From an uncultured Rickettsiales bacterium (GTDB taxonomy: Bacteria; Pseudomonadota; Alphaproteobacteria; Rs-D84), in assembly GCA_900550495.1 (NCBI GenBank), contig URSJ01000012.1:1-25908 (forward strand): 25,908 nucleotides of DNA, read 5' to 3'. The notes under the pieces are model-generated. The model had not been told where the DNA came from, made no database searches, and saw nothing but the letters and a program-made list of their open reading frames with translations. Positions 8,804-17,137 of the stretch are shown piece after piece; the first letter of the stretch is position 1; every line of letters begins with the position of its first letter. The position numbers and the translations under genes are program-made.

Positions 8804-9562
8804 TTACCCGTTCATTTTTGGATATAACGCGTATGTGTTTTGTTCCAAAATTGGGGCGAATTGTTCCAATGTTAAGCCGTGAATTTCAGCCAAAACGCGA
8901 GCCGTTTCTGTGACCATAAATGGTTGGCATGGTTTACCACGATATGGTACCGGGGCACAATACGGACTGTCGGTTTCAACGACCAGACGGTCTGTCGGGA
9001 TTTTCGCAAAAGTTTCGCGAATTTCAGCGGCGTTCTTGAATGTTAAAATCCCACTGGCCGAAAAATAAAACCCGCGGTCCAGCATTACGCGTGCCATATT
9101 CCATGAACTGGTAAAGCAATGCATAACACCGCGAATGTCGCCGCGCAATATATCCAGCGTGTCGCGTTCTGCGTCGCGCGTATGTATCGCCACCGGCAGG
9201 TTATATTTCCGCGCGATATCCAACTGTGATGTGAACAATTTAATCTGGGCATCACGTGTGTCACCACCGCATTCATGATAATCCAGTCCGATTTCCCCAA
9301 CACCGACAACGCGTGGATGTGTCATAACCCGGTCGGTCAAAAAACGGGGCGCGTCGGTGCCGTGATATTCGGGGTGAATACCGATTGTCGCCCACACGTT
9401 GTCATATGTTTCTGCAATTTTGATTGCATTTTCGATGTCGGCCGGGTCGGCGGTTGGACAAATGATTTTTGTAACGCCGGCACCAGTTGCGCGCGCAATA
9501 ACATCACGCAAATCGCCAGATACATAATTGTCGGTCAGATGACAGTGGGTATCTATAAGCAT
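8804..9562 (-). CDS. tatD: TatD-family metal-dependent hydrolase (DNase)
   Basis: 252 residues, normal for the family. Metal ligands are visible: the N-terminal DTHCHL (H6, H8), E90 in VGVGEIGLDYH, H127 in PVAIHTRDA, H148 in VMHCF, and the Asp in VVETDSPYCAP; YRGKPCQP matches the family's YRGK..EP loop. TatD proteins are 3'-5' exonucleases or deoxyribonucleases with roles in DNA repair and quality control. The start ATG lies within the last codons of holB (10-base overlap), so the two are co-transcribed and probably translationally coupled. It is the last gene of the mtaB-dacC-holB-tatD run. Confidence 0.93.
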   Translation of the reverse strand: MLIDTHCHLTDNYVSGDLRDVIARATGAGVTKIICPTADPADIENAIKIAETYDNVWATIGIHPEYHGTDAPRFLTDRVMTHPRVVGVGEIGLDYHECGGDTRDAQIKLFTSQLDIARKYNLPVAIHTRDAERDTLDILRGDIRGVMHCFTSSWNMARVMLDRGFYFSASGILTFKNAAEIRETFAKIPTDRLVVETDSPYCAPVPYRGKPCQPFMVTETARVLAEIHGLTLEQFAPILEQNTYALYPKMNG

Positions 9563-10452
9563 TTTTTGATTTCCATAATGATTCTGAATATCGCGATTTC
9601 TGGTTCCAGATATACGTTTCGAATATCGGCAATCGCACGCGTTGCCATCGGGTAAATATCGGCCAGGCCAAATCGCGCAATCGCATCCAGCAATATTTCA
9701 TACAACGCCGGGTCCCCAGAAATCTTTTTCGCAACCGCCATAATATCCCCAGAATTGGCGTGCGGATTTTCCAGTGTTTCAATCAGTTCGTTATAAATCA
9801 CATCGCCGCCCGTGCGTTTCAGTGCCGCAATTTTACCAAAACTGCCATTGGCCAGTTTCAATGTTTCGGTGCTGATATCGCCATCGGGTATAAAGTGTAT
9901 GCACAGTTGACGCAACTGGTCCACGGTCAGGGGACGCATTTTTTCAACGCGTGCGCGGGAACGGATTGTCGGCAATACATTTGATAACTGGTGCACGACC
10001 AACAAGAACAAGGTCTTGGCCGGTGGCTCTTCCAGTAATTTTAACATTGAATTTGCGGCCGAACGACTCAGCTCGTCCACAGAATCAATCAGTATCACGC
10101 GCCATTCGCCCGACATTGACGACATCTGCATTTTATCAATCATCGCGCGCATTGTGTGCACAGATATCGTGCTGGTGTCCAGTTTTTTCCCCTTGTCATC
10201 AAAGTTATGTGCCAAATCCACGATAAAGAAATCGCCGACATTGCCATATACCATACGGGCAATTTTGTATGCCAGGGTCGCCTTGCCAATGCCACGCGGC
10301 CCCGCCAGCATCCACACCGGATGAATTGGGTACGCGTCGCGATTTGCCCATGCGGTCATAAAGTCACGCAGCACGCCATCATGGCCAACCATAAAATCGT
10401 TGTCCATCGGATCTGGGAATTTATACAATGGTGCGTTTTTCTTGGGTGCCAT
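9553..10452 (-). CDS. holB: DNA polymerase III subunit delta' (clamp-loader ATPase fold)
   Basis: 299 residues. A Walker A motif GPRGIGKAT (51-59), a Walker B-like VILIDSVDEL, the sensor region SANSMLKLLEEPP and TIRSRAR identify the delta'/tau clamp-loader family. The clustered cysteines of the usual zinc module are not seen between Walker A and Walker B. It stands 12 bases after dacC and overlaps tatD by 10 bases. Alphaproteobacteria commonly carry holB between dacC/tmk and metG/tatD, so the context supports the call. The C-terminal part (about 210-299) is helical and poorly conserved, as usual. Confidence 0.92.
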   Translation of the reverse strand: MAPKKNAPLYKFPDPMDNDFMVGHDGVLRDFMTAWANRDAYPIHPVWMLAGPRGIGKATLAYKIARMVYGNVGDFFIVDLAHNFDDKGKKLDTSTISVHTMRAMIDKMQMSSMSGEWRVILIDSVDELSRSAANSMLKLLEEPPAKTLFLLVVHQLSNVLPTIRSRARVEKMRPLTVDQLRQLCIHFIPDGDISTETLKLANGSFGKIAALKRTGGDVIYNELIETLENPHANSGDIMAVAKKISGDPALYEILLDAIARFGLADIYPMATRAIADIRNVYLEPEIAIFRIIMEIKKCL

Positions 10453-10464
10453 GGATTTATACCT

Positions 10465-11640
10465 TTATCGTGCGCCAAACATCACGCGAATATTGCGGAT
10501 AATGCGGCCAAAGAATTGCGTCTTGGCCACGCGGTTTTGTGCAACCAGTGGCGCGCGTGCAATCGTGCGACCGTTTTGTTCAACAATAACCTCGCCCAGG
10601 GTGTCGCCGACGGCAATTGGTGCCGGGTGCGGGTCATCATATCGTGCCAGGACGCGTATGCCATCCATTGATTGTGACTTTGGCATTGTTATGGCCAGTG
10701 GTTGGGTTATGGTTGCGATAACAAAATCCTGGCGACCATACCATACGGGGACCTTGGCAATCTTGTCGCCGGGACGATAGAATACCTGGTTCTTGGTCGT
10801 TTCGTATCCATAGTTTAACAGTTTTTTCATTTCCGCCGCCAATGCGTCGTGACCGCGACCGCGAAATCCGTTTATCACACCGACCAGACGCCGTCCGCCA
10901 ACGCGACTGCTGGCGACCATGCCGTAACCGCCATCTTCGGTATGACCTGTTTTCAGACCATCAGCCCCCGGCATAATGAACAACAGTTTGTTATAATTCA
11001 ACGTATGTGTCCGCCCCCAATCGCGGCACCAATCGGTCTGGTGTTCGGCGAATTCAAAACGCTTGGTCGCGAACATAGGATAAATATCTGGATAATCGCT
11101 GATAAGATGCGTCGCCAGTGTTGCCAATTCGCGGCTGGTCATTAAATTGCTGGGGTGGGGCAGGCCACTTGCATTTCCAAATGTAGACTGTGGCATGCCG
11201 ATTGCGCGCGCCTTGGCCGTCATTTTTTCGGTAAATGCAGATTCAGACCCCGAAATGCGTTCGGCAACAACGACCGACGCGTCACCACCCGACAGCACAA
11301 TCAGACCCAAAATCAAATCACGCACGGTAATCGTTTGACCTGCACTCAGGCAAATCTTGCTGGCCGGATACCACAACGGGTTTTTATAGTCGGCATTTGG
11401 TCCAACGGTTATCCGGTCATCCATGCTGATATTGCCGGCCTGGATTTCATCAAACAGAACGGCCAGCGTCATCAATTTTATCATCGACGACGGCGGCATC
11501 AGTGTGTCGGCGTTTTTTGCAACAATTTCCGCCCCTGATTCATAATCAATCAAGAACGCAGATTTTGCAGATGTTGAAAATTCGGCATGTGCCGCGGTTG
11601 AAATCAGTGCAATTATGATTGCGAATATTTTCTTTGTCAT
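10465..11640 (-). CDS. dacC: D-alanyl-D-alanine carboxypeptidase (PBP5/6-type, S11 family)
   Basis: 391 residues with signal peptide MTKKIFAIIIALISTAAHA. It trims the terminal D-Ala of peptidoglycan pentapeptides in the periplasm. The active-site SxxK is S52-M-I-K55 and the KTG motif is K230-T-G232 (GLKTGHTEDGGYG). The second motif, normally SGN, reads S117-G-G119 here (VLSGGDASVVVAE), replacing the conserved Asn. After the catalytic domain comes the beta-rich C-terminal domain of the family (KVPVWYGRQDFV..). The last residues NIRVMFGAR may be a short membrane-associating tail. It lies 46 bases downstream of mtaB and 12 upstream of holB, in one probable operon. Confidence 0.92.
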   Translation of the reverse strand: MTKKIFAIIIALISTAAHAEFSTSAKSAFLIDYESGAEIVAKNADTLMPPSSMIKLMTLAVLFDEIQAGNISMDDRITVGPNADYKNPLWYPASKICLSAGQTITVRDLILGLIVLSGGDASVVVAERISGSESAFTEKMTAKARAIGMPQSTFGNASGLPHPSNLMTSRELATLATHLISDYPDIYPMFATKRFEFAEHQTDWCRDWGRTHTLNYNKLLFIMPGADGLKTGHTEDGGYGMVASSRVGGRRLVGVINGFRGRGHDALAAEMKKLLNYGYETTKNQVFYRPGDKIAKVPVWYGRQDFVIATITQPLAITMPKSQSMDGIRVLARYDDPHPAPIAVGDTLGEVIVEQNGRTIARAPLVAQNRVAKTQFFGRIIRNIRVMFGAR

Positions 11641-11686
11641 GGTGCTGTGATACTAGCAACAATATCAGGATTTGCCAACAGATTTT

Positions 11687-12922
11687 TTATTGTATTTTTC
11701 CAATAAATGCGTCGCCGTCAATCCCAGACAAAACAACGTCGCAAACAGTGCGTTCTGCCACGGGCGCGCCATCAATTTTTACGTCAATATCGTGCGGGTC
11801 ACGGGCGATGTTTTTTTCTTCGACCAGGACCTGGACCGTTTTTCCAATCTGGCGCGACATAAATGCGGCCCGATTTTCATCGGCGGCGTGGGTGATGATT
11901 TTTACGCGCTCTTTGCTGGTGTGGCGGTCGACCTGGCTTGGCATAGTGGCGGCCGGTGTCCCCGGACGGGGCGAAAACGGAAATGCGTGAATCTTTATCG
12001 GACGCGTCGCCCGCACCAGGTCCATCGTCTGGTCAAAATATTCGTCTGATTCACCCGGAAAACCACAGATTATGTCCCAACTGAACGTAATATCATCGCC
12101 CGCCGCCGCGACAATCTGGCGCACAGTTGTGGCGTTATGACGTCGCCGCATGGATTTCAGTATCGCGTCACATCCCGATTGCATCGACAGGTGCATATGC
12201 GGCATCATACACGGATTTTCGTGCATCAAGTCAATCAGTTTGAAAATCTGGGGCGACGCGGGATCCATTGACGACAGGCGCAACCGACGGATTTCTGGCA
12301 CATCGTGCAGCAATTGTGCACACACATCAGAAATCAACATTCCGTCACGCGCGTATGACGCCGTGTCAACCCCCGTCAAGACTATTTCAGAATACCCGTT
12401 TTGCACGGCAGCACGGGCATCAGCAAAAATATCATTGTAATCAAACGATACAGACGGCCCACGCAATGCCCGAGTGATACAGTATGCACACGCATGATTA
12501 CAGCCGTTTTGAACTTGGATGAACTGCTTAGACATGGGGGCATCTCCATGGGCAAATGTGGCGATACGTGGACTGTCAAAATGGCATGGCGCGTCCGCCA
12601 TCGCGCGCAGATACGCGTCCAGGTGCATTTTGTCGCGATTGGCAACAACCATTGCGTTTGGAATTGTTGCAAACAGTTCCGGATTGCGCGTCGCCGCACA
12701 TCCTGTTACAAAAATAGGTGCGTCTGGGTTTTCGCGCGCAATGCGGCGGATGGTTTGCCCAGACTGGCGTTCCGCCTCGGCCGTGACGGCACAGGTGTTG
12801 ACCACAATGGCGGCATTTAACACGCGCGACAACATTTCTTGAATCTTTTCTGATTCCAGCGCGTTCAGCCGGCACCCCATAGAAAGCGTCTTTATATGAT
12901 TTTTATTATTTTCTGCTTGCAT
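11687..12922 (-). CDS. mtaB: tRNA t6A37 methylthiotransferase MtaB (radical SAM)
   Basis: 411 residues. It adds a methylthio group to t6A at position 37 of ANN-reading tRNAs using two 4Fe-4S clusters. The N-terminal UPF0004 domain has its three cluster cysteines, C17 (MGCRLN), C44 (NTCAVT) and C75 (TGCAAT). The radical-SAM cluster is C141-C145-C148 in QNGCNHACAYCITRALRG. The GCRLN and NTCAVT forms fit MtaB better than MiaB or RimO. A short TRAM-like tail (GKTVQVLVEEKN..) ends the protein. The ATG at 12920-12922 gives the right N-terminus. It is divergent from rpoZ and heads the mtaB-dacC-holB-tatD run. Confidence 0.9.
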   Translation of the reverse strand: MQAENNKNHIKTLSMGCRLNALESEKIQEMLSRVLNAAIVVNTCAVTAEAERQSGQTIRRIARENPDAPIFVTGCAATRNPELFATIPNAMVVANRDKMHLDAYLRAMADAPCHFDSPRIATFAHGDAPMSKQFIQVQNGCNHACAYCITRALRGPSVSFDYNDIFADARAAVQNGYSEIVLTGVDTASYARDGMLISDVCAQLLHDVPEIRRLRLSSMDPASPQIFKLIDLMHENPCMMPHMHLSMQSGCDAILKSMRRRHNATTVRQIVAAAGDDITFSWDIICGFPGESDEYFDQTMDLVRATRPIKIHAFPFSPRPGTPAATMPSQVDRHTSKERVKIITHAADENRAAFMSRQIGKTVQVLVEEKNIARDPHDIDVKIDGAPVAERTVCDVVLSGIDGDAFIGKIQ

Positions 12923-12982
12923 TTTTACTGTCCTTGGGGCATTATAACGTGGTTAAAAATGATTTCAACAAAGGATTTAATG

Positions 12983-13360
12983 ATGGCCCGCACAACAAAT
13001 TCAGATACATTACCATTTGTGGAAAGTCGTTATGAACTGGGGATGTTGGCATCCCAGCGTGTTCGTGACCTGAACGGTGGGGCGGCACCCGTCGTGGACA
13101 AAAATGACGACAAACTGACGGTTGTTGCATTGCGCGAAATTGCCAGTGGCAAACTGGATGCGAACAACGTTCGTCACGAATTTATTCAGTCATACAAGGA
13201 CGCACCATCCGCAGCCGAAGGCGAAGATTCATTGGAAGTTGGCGCGACCGAGGATCCATTGTTGCGTGAAATTGACGCCGAATTGGAAAACACACTGGTC
13301 GAAGAAGGTGGTGTTGACGCGGCCCAGGCCGAAGATACCGCAGAATTGTCGGCTGAATAA
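12983..13360 (+). CDS. rpoZ: RNA polymerase omega subunit
   Basis: 125 residues. The N-terminal half matches omega: SRYELGMLASQRVRDLNGG (the helix that clamps the beta' subunit), then DKLTVVALREIASGKLD. The C-terminal half is acidic and low in complexity (EDPLLREIDAELENTLVEEG..), as in many alphaproteobacterial omegas. The open frame extends upstream to 12896, but AAAGGA at 12970-12975 lies at the right distance from the ATG at 12983 (MARTTNSD), one codon after another in-frame ATG. A TATAAC box at 12943-12948 may be its -10 element, but no well-spaced -35 is seen. tRNA-Ser follows 17 bases later and shares the downstream terminator. Confidence 0.9.
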   Translation: MARTTNSDTLPFVESRYELGMLASQRVRDLNGGAAPVVDKNDDKLTVVALREIASGKLDANNVRHEFIQSYKDAPSAAEGEDSLEVGATEDPLLREIDAELENTLVEEGGVDAAQAEDTAELSAE

Positions 13361-13377
13361 CACCAGGCACAAAATCC

Positions 13378-13468
13378 GGAGACGTCGCATAGTTGGTCTA
13401 GTGCGCTACATTGGAAATGTAGTATACCGGCAACGGTATCAAGGGTTCGAATCCCTTCGTCTCCGCCA
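13378..13468 (+). tRNA. tRNA-Ser (anticodon GGA), CCA encoded
   Basis: Acceptor stem GGAGACG (13378-13384) pairs with CGTCTCC (13458-13464), followed by discriminator G and CCA (13466-13468). Anticodon stem CTACA/TGTAG encloses TTGGAAA with anticodon GGA at 13413-13415. A long class II variable arm ATACCG-GCAA-CGGTAT (13424-13439) is diagnostic of tRNA-Ser. T arm AAGGG-TTCGAAT-CCCTT (13441-13457). It marks the boundary between core genome and the accessory region. Confidence 0.97.
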
Positions 13469-13481
13469 GAAATAATCAAAA

Positions 13482-13512
13482 CCCCGACAATATCTGTCGG
13501 GGCTTTGTTTTT
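13482..13512 (+). terminator. Terminator after tRNA-Ser
   Basis: CCCCGACA (13482-13489) pairs with TGTCGGGG (13495-13502), followed by CTTTGTTTTT. Confidence 0.9.
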
Positions 13513-13626
13513 AGGCGGATCCCAGCCACTTTTTCACCACAAGGTTACCAGTATGTACAACGAAGTTATCAAATAATCAAATATCCCCACCGCTTACATA
13601 CAACGCCCAAAACCACCGTGGCAATT

Positions 13627-13920
13627 TTAGTTTTTCTTACCCTTAAAACTATAATCTGTGCCAAAGTCTCTTGCGTCCTGTTTATGGGCTTTCCAATGAG
13701 CTTGTTGACTAGCGAACACAAACAGGTTTGATGGCCTATTGTCCTGTTTGTTTCGGTTGATATGATGTACAACCTCACCACGTTGCAGTGGTCTGCCAAG
13801 TTTTATTTCTGCCATATGACGATGAACTAGCTGCCCTGAATCTTTGCACACTCTATATCCATTGGCATTAGTATATGTTTTTGACGTACTGCGAGAATAA
13901 GATGCAAATTTATTCCTCAT
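13627..13920 (-). CDS. HNH endonuclease
   Basis: 97 residues. The HNH fold is clear: VHRHMAE (residues 33-39), VVHHINRNKQDNRPSNLFVF (51-69) and QQAHWKAHK (72-80), giving the HH, N and distal H metal and catalytic positions. Such small stand-alone HNH proteins are common in phages and mobile elements and nick or cut DNA. The open frame allows earlier starts up to 13944, but a near-perfect Shine-Dalgarno AGGAGG lies 8 bases before the ATG at 13918-13920 and too close to the earlier ATG. The start lies inside the end of the upstream gene (11-base overlap), so the two form one unit. Confidence 0.88.
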   Translation of the reverse strand: MRNKFASYSRSTSKTYTNANGYRVCKDSGQLVHRHMAEIKLGRPLQRGEVVHHINRNKQDNRPSNLFVFASQQAHWKAHKQDARDFGTDYSFKGKKN

Positions 13921-14590
13921 TTTCATCACCTCCTTTCGCATCAAGCATTTCCACCGGTATTAAATCTAGTAAATTACCATTACATTCTGGATAGTGTTTG
14001 CATACAATTTCTTTAAAGTCATCTTCTTTGCCATTGTTGTACTCGGACTTCAATCGTCTAACCTTTACTTCCTTAAATGGAAACCGGTTTCCACAATGTA
14101 AGCATTCAACAATTTCATCTGGTTCAAACCCCATACTGTTTTGACGGCATTCATCTATACCATCTTGCCAATCCTGTCCAGACAATTCTTCATGATAAGG
14201 CACATCACTATCCAATGGTTCGTGTGAATATTCTGTTATTTCACGACCATCAGGTGTAAAATTATGCGATATAAAACTTGTACATCCGTATTCATTATGA
14301 ACGCTTTCTTCCAGAAGTTTTCGAGCTTTTGACTGTTCTGCCTCTGTCGATGTTATTAAATCTTTCCAACCATTAAAACCGGCCATTTGGGCGATCAGGT
14401 GCTGTGCATTGCCTAACTTAAATTCAAAGTTTGGAACGTCGTCCATTATCCCATATTCCAGGAATATACCAACGATATCAAAAAACTTTGGTTTGTACTC
14501 GTAAATGTCGCCTGCTTCTGACAAGTGACGCGTCTGATAGTCTTTTAACAGATTTTTAGCTTGTAATTTAAAATATTCAATATGTGTCAT
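13910..14590 (-). CDS. Unknown protein with N-terminal helical domain and C-terminal zinc-ribbon-like motif
   Basis: 226 residues, family not named with confidence. The N-terminal part (MTHIEYFKLQAKNLLKDYQT, then AQHLIAQMAGFNGWKDLITS at 62-81) has the pattern of an accessory-region protein family with an AQ..A.M.GF..W..L signature. The middle is acidic. The C-terminus has C163-x-x-C166 (CLHCGNRFPFKEV) and C197-x5-C203 (CKHYPEC), a probable zinc ribbon. AAGGAG lies 7 bases before the ATG. It overlaps the HNH endonuclease gene by 11 bases, so a joint role in DNA processing is possible, but this is only inferred from position. Confidence 0.75.
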   Translation of the reverse strand: MTHIEYFKLQAKNLLKDYQTRHLSEAGDIYEYKPKFFDIVGIFLEYGIMDDVPNFEFKLGNAQHLIAQMAGFNGWKDLITSTEAEQSKARKLLEESVHNEYGCTSFISHNFTPDGREITEYSHEPLDSDVPYHEELSGQDWQDGIDECRQNSMGFEPDEIVECLHCGNRFPFKEVKVRRLKSEYNNGKEDDFKEIVCKHYPECNGNLLDLIPVEMLDAKGGDENEE

Positions 14591-14754
14591 AACATACTCC
14601 TTTATTGTTTTTATGGGGATTATTATCTAGAAAATAGGCATCCGTAATCTGTAGTTTAGACAATAAAACCCAGGTTAAAGGTTTATGTTATTTGTTGGAT
14701 GATGAGATCTTTACACGGATGAGATAGCCTTCCAACAGGCATGCATGTATTATA

Positions 14755-15509
14755 TTATAAATGTTGCTGAAAATCAAACAACTTTTTCTGTTCGGCAAAG
14801 TCATTGCTGCGTGATGCCTTGTCCAACATATCACGAACAGATATATGACATTGATTACTCAATATATGATTTACGACTTCTGGGTTCAGATATGCCAGCG
14901 ACAGGCGTTTATAAACATGGCGCAGGGCGACATGTTCGGCTTGATCAATAGAATCTACGTCGCCACCCTGTTCATACATCTCGCGATACCGCCACGCGTT
15001 GGCGAACGCCTTCAATATCAGGTGGTTGTTTTCTGTAATGCTCAGCGTCCCATTGCATCCACCGCCAAATCTGGTGTTGGTATATCGGCGCAGCACAACC
15101 GGTCGCACAATCGTCACATTATCGCCATTTACCGTATATTCCATTGGACGGCTATTGTGATTGATATGGTATGTAGATAAAAATGAATTATACAACTGTG
15201 GGTTGATGTTGATACAGAATATCAGTTGTTCTTGCGAATAAACTGTCTGTTCAATCATAACGCGAACCATTTCCCGTCTTTGCAGGTAGGACAGGTCATC
15301 CCACACAATCCGTTTCAATGCCATGACCACATTTTGGGGTAGGGCACTCACATCGCTGTCCAGAAATTCGGCTACAACTGACATGGCTATTTCGTCCACC
15401 TATGCTGCTGGCAGATAGAATCCCCGTGTTGTATAGTAATATGGCCCAACCTTGTCCTTGGGGCATGCGTGCTGATTGGTAAAACGCACGCCTTTGTCGT
15501 TATACAGCT
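14755..15509 (-). pseudogene. C-terminal remnant of a large serine recombinase
   Basis: Reading from about 15509, the frame gives KLYNDKGVRFTNQHACPKDK, VGPYYYTTRGFYLPAA, then an in-frame TAG at 15400-15402, then VDEIAMSVVAEFLDSD and a further 200 residues ending DFQQHL. The K.GVRFTNQH...YYYTTRG.YLPA segment and the later NNHLILKAFANAWRYREMYE and LSLAYLNPEVVNHILS segments match the C-terminal half of phage-type large serine recombinases as seen in alphaproteobacteria. The catalytic N-terminal domain is absent. The 5' side is joined directly to the broken methylase gene near 15500. The GTG at 15397-15399 could in principle start a 214-residue protein, but a recombinase tail without its catalytic domain would not recombine DNA. 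Confidence 0.75.
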
Positions 15510-16666
15510 TTCGTGACAGCAATCAGTGTGCTGCCCGAACCCAAGAACGAATCCAGAACAATTCCGCCACGCGGTGTGCAATCCAGTATTGCATCACGCA
15601 ACATCTCAACTGGTTTCACAGTTGGGTGCAGTTTTAGGTCGCCTTTGTGTTGGCCGAATGAATTTGCACCCGCATATTGCCATACATTTGTTCAATATCG
15701 GCCGTGTTTACCCAATTGCACGTTGTTTATATGACTTTTCTTGCCGTTGCGGAATATAAAACATAATTCATGCTGGCTGCGATACAGTGAACCCATGCCA
15801 CCAGTCTTTTTAACCCATACGCACATATTGGTAAATTCATCAAATACGGCATTTCCTGCGGTCATGATTTCCGATATGTGGCGCCAGTCCATAAAATTAT
15901 AGTGCAGGGAGCCATCCTTAGAGTGTGCCTTGCACAGAAAAAAGTTTTGTTTCAGGAAATTGATAAATTCTTCCACTGACATCTCGCCCGATGCCATTGC
16001 GAACTCTTTGTGGTGTATTGCGCCCGAACCGCAGACATGCCCATTGATTTTTACATTGTATGGCGGATCTTGCAAAACAGTATCTGCCACCGCCCCGTCC
16101 ATTAGTTGATTAAAAGCAGATTCTTCTAAACTGTTGCCACAAATAATTCTGTGCGGGCCAATTTGCCAAATGTCGCCAAGCACAGACACTATTTCATCTT
16201 CGGCTATAAACGGTATGTGGTTAGCTTTTGGATCTGCAGGAACGGTGTCGCCCAGATTGATTATTTGATCCAATTCTGCATCGTTAAAGCCGGTAATACG
16301 TATGTCCAGATCGCCCGTACATATTTGTTCTAAATCTTTGATTTCCAATTGCAACAGTTCCAGATTCCAACCGCCATTTTCGGCGATTTTATTATCTGCC
16401 AGTCTATATGCTCGTTTTTGCTTTTCGTTCAGGTGTGAAAGTGTGATAGTGGGAACGGTGCTAAGTCCCATTTGTTTTGCGGCGATATATCTGCCGTGGC
16501 CGGCAATAATCTCGCCATGTTCATCAATCAGGATTGGATTATTAAAACCAAATTCAGTAATAGATTTTCTTATTTGTTTAATTTGTGATTCAAGATGATT
16601 CCGCGCATTGCGTTCATATCCATGTATTTGACCAATATTTATAGTTTTTATTTCTAAATTGTTCAT
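15500..16666 (-). pseudogene. ParB-like / adenine DNA methylase, broken by a nonsense codon and 3' truncation
   Basis: The N-terminal 110 residues form a ParB/Srx-type nuclease-like domain (IGQIHGYERNARNH, FNNPILIDEHGEIIAGHGRY, LADNKIAENGGW). A DNA methylase domain follows with IICGNSLEES and the catalytic DPPYNV motif, then GNAVFDEFTNMCVWVKK. The frame stops at TGA (15692-15694) after GKHGRY, where homologues usually continue with RTNVW. The same frame continues TNVWQYAGANSFGQHKGDLK, LHPTVKPVEMLRDAI and the SAM-binding GIVLDSFLGSGSTLIAVTKA, and is then cut off by fusion to the recombinase remnant. One base change plus a deletion therefore explain the break. GGGAG precedes the ATG. Phage-type orphan methylases have this layout. 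Confidence 0.85.
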
Positions 16667-16721
16667 GTGTTTCTCCCATTATTAAAAAGTTGCGATTTTT
16701 CTTCATTTTTTTGACTCCTTA

Positions 16722-16743
16722 TAATTAATTAATTAATTAATAA
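16722..16743. repeat. TAAT tandem repeat upstream of the methylase pseudogene
   Basis: Five TAAT units in a row followed by AA, in an A+T-rich leader of 186 bases between the methylase start and the small ORF at 16853. It may be promoter or replication-slippage DNA; no clear -35/-10 pair was found. Confidence 0.6.
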
Positions 16744-16824
16744 CGAGAAAGGAATTTTTTTCAAATGTGATCTTTTTTTAAATCACCAAATTTAAAAATG
16801 TTTTACTTGAAAACAAATTTTAAC

Positions 16825-16841
16825 CCGCTGTTTTGCAGCGG
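16825..16841 (-). terminator. Possible terminator of the small winged-helix remnant
   Basis: CCGCTG (16825-16830) pairs with CAGCGG (16836-16841) around TTTTG. On the - strand it is followed by GTTAAAATTTGTTTTC, an imperfect U tract, 12 bases after the stop of the ORF at 16853. Confidence 0.45.
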
Positions 16842-16852
16842 ACTATGGGTTA

Positions 16853-17110
16853 TTAGTGCAAAGTGTAAAACACGCCACGGGTTGTGCCTTGTTTTGATAT
16901 GTGTCCACGTTTAACCAACGCTTGTACCGCCTTGCGAATGGTTTCTGGATTTTTATCCATTGCGGGTATCTTATTGGTAAAACTTTGTCTGTAGTTTTGG
17001 ATGGTTAATATGAGTTTTAACATTGAGGGAGTTGAGTACTTTATACTTTTTCTTGAAAGTGTCCATTTTTTTATTGTAAACTGAGAATGTTGATAAAGAT
17101 GTCTAATCAA
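16853..17110 (-). CDS. Small winged-helix-like protein or remnant
   Basis: Up to 85 codons. Only the C-terminal 40 residues look structured: KIPAMDKNPETIRKAVQALV then KRGHISKQGTTRGVFYTL, which reads as the recognition helix and wing of a winged helix-turn-helix DNA-binding domain. The N-terminal part (MIRHLYQHSQFTIKK..) is not conserved-looking, and an internal ATG (MLKLILTI..) gives a 56-residue form. It could be a small regulator of the divergent S66 peptidase gene, whose promoter region it covers, or the end of a decayed larger gene. No strong ribosome binding site decides the start. Confidence 0.45.
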   Translation of the reverse strand: MIRHLYQHSQFTIKKWTLSRKSIKYSTPSMLKLILTIQNYRQSFTNKIPAMDKNPETIRKAVQALVKRGHISKQGTTRGVFYTLH

Positions 17111-17137
17111 GTTTAAAGCCTATATAAGGAGTGTCTA

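Noticed and set aside
13186..13479. A 97-codon - strand frame with GDEGIRTLDTVAG
   Set aside because: It is the antisense of tRNA-Ser and rpoZ, a well-known source of false protein calls.
14591..14754. Possible regulatory RNA or promoter between the zinc-ribbon gene and the recombinase remnant
   Set aside because: Only weak direct similarities (GGATGATGAGAT and CGGATGAGAT) and no clear promoter or stable hairpin.
15387..15581. A 64-codon - strand frame upstream of the recombinase remnant
   Set aside because: Out-of-frame reading of the methylase-recombinase joint; the real frames are described above.
15500..15700. Recoding of TGA as tryptophan
   Set aside because: Several closely packed genes end at TGA in the right place, so the standard code is in use.
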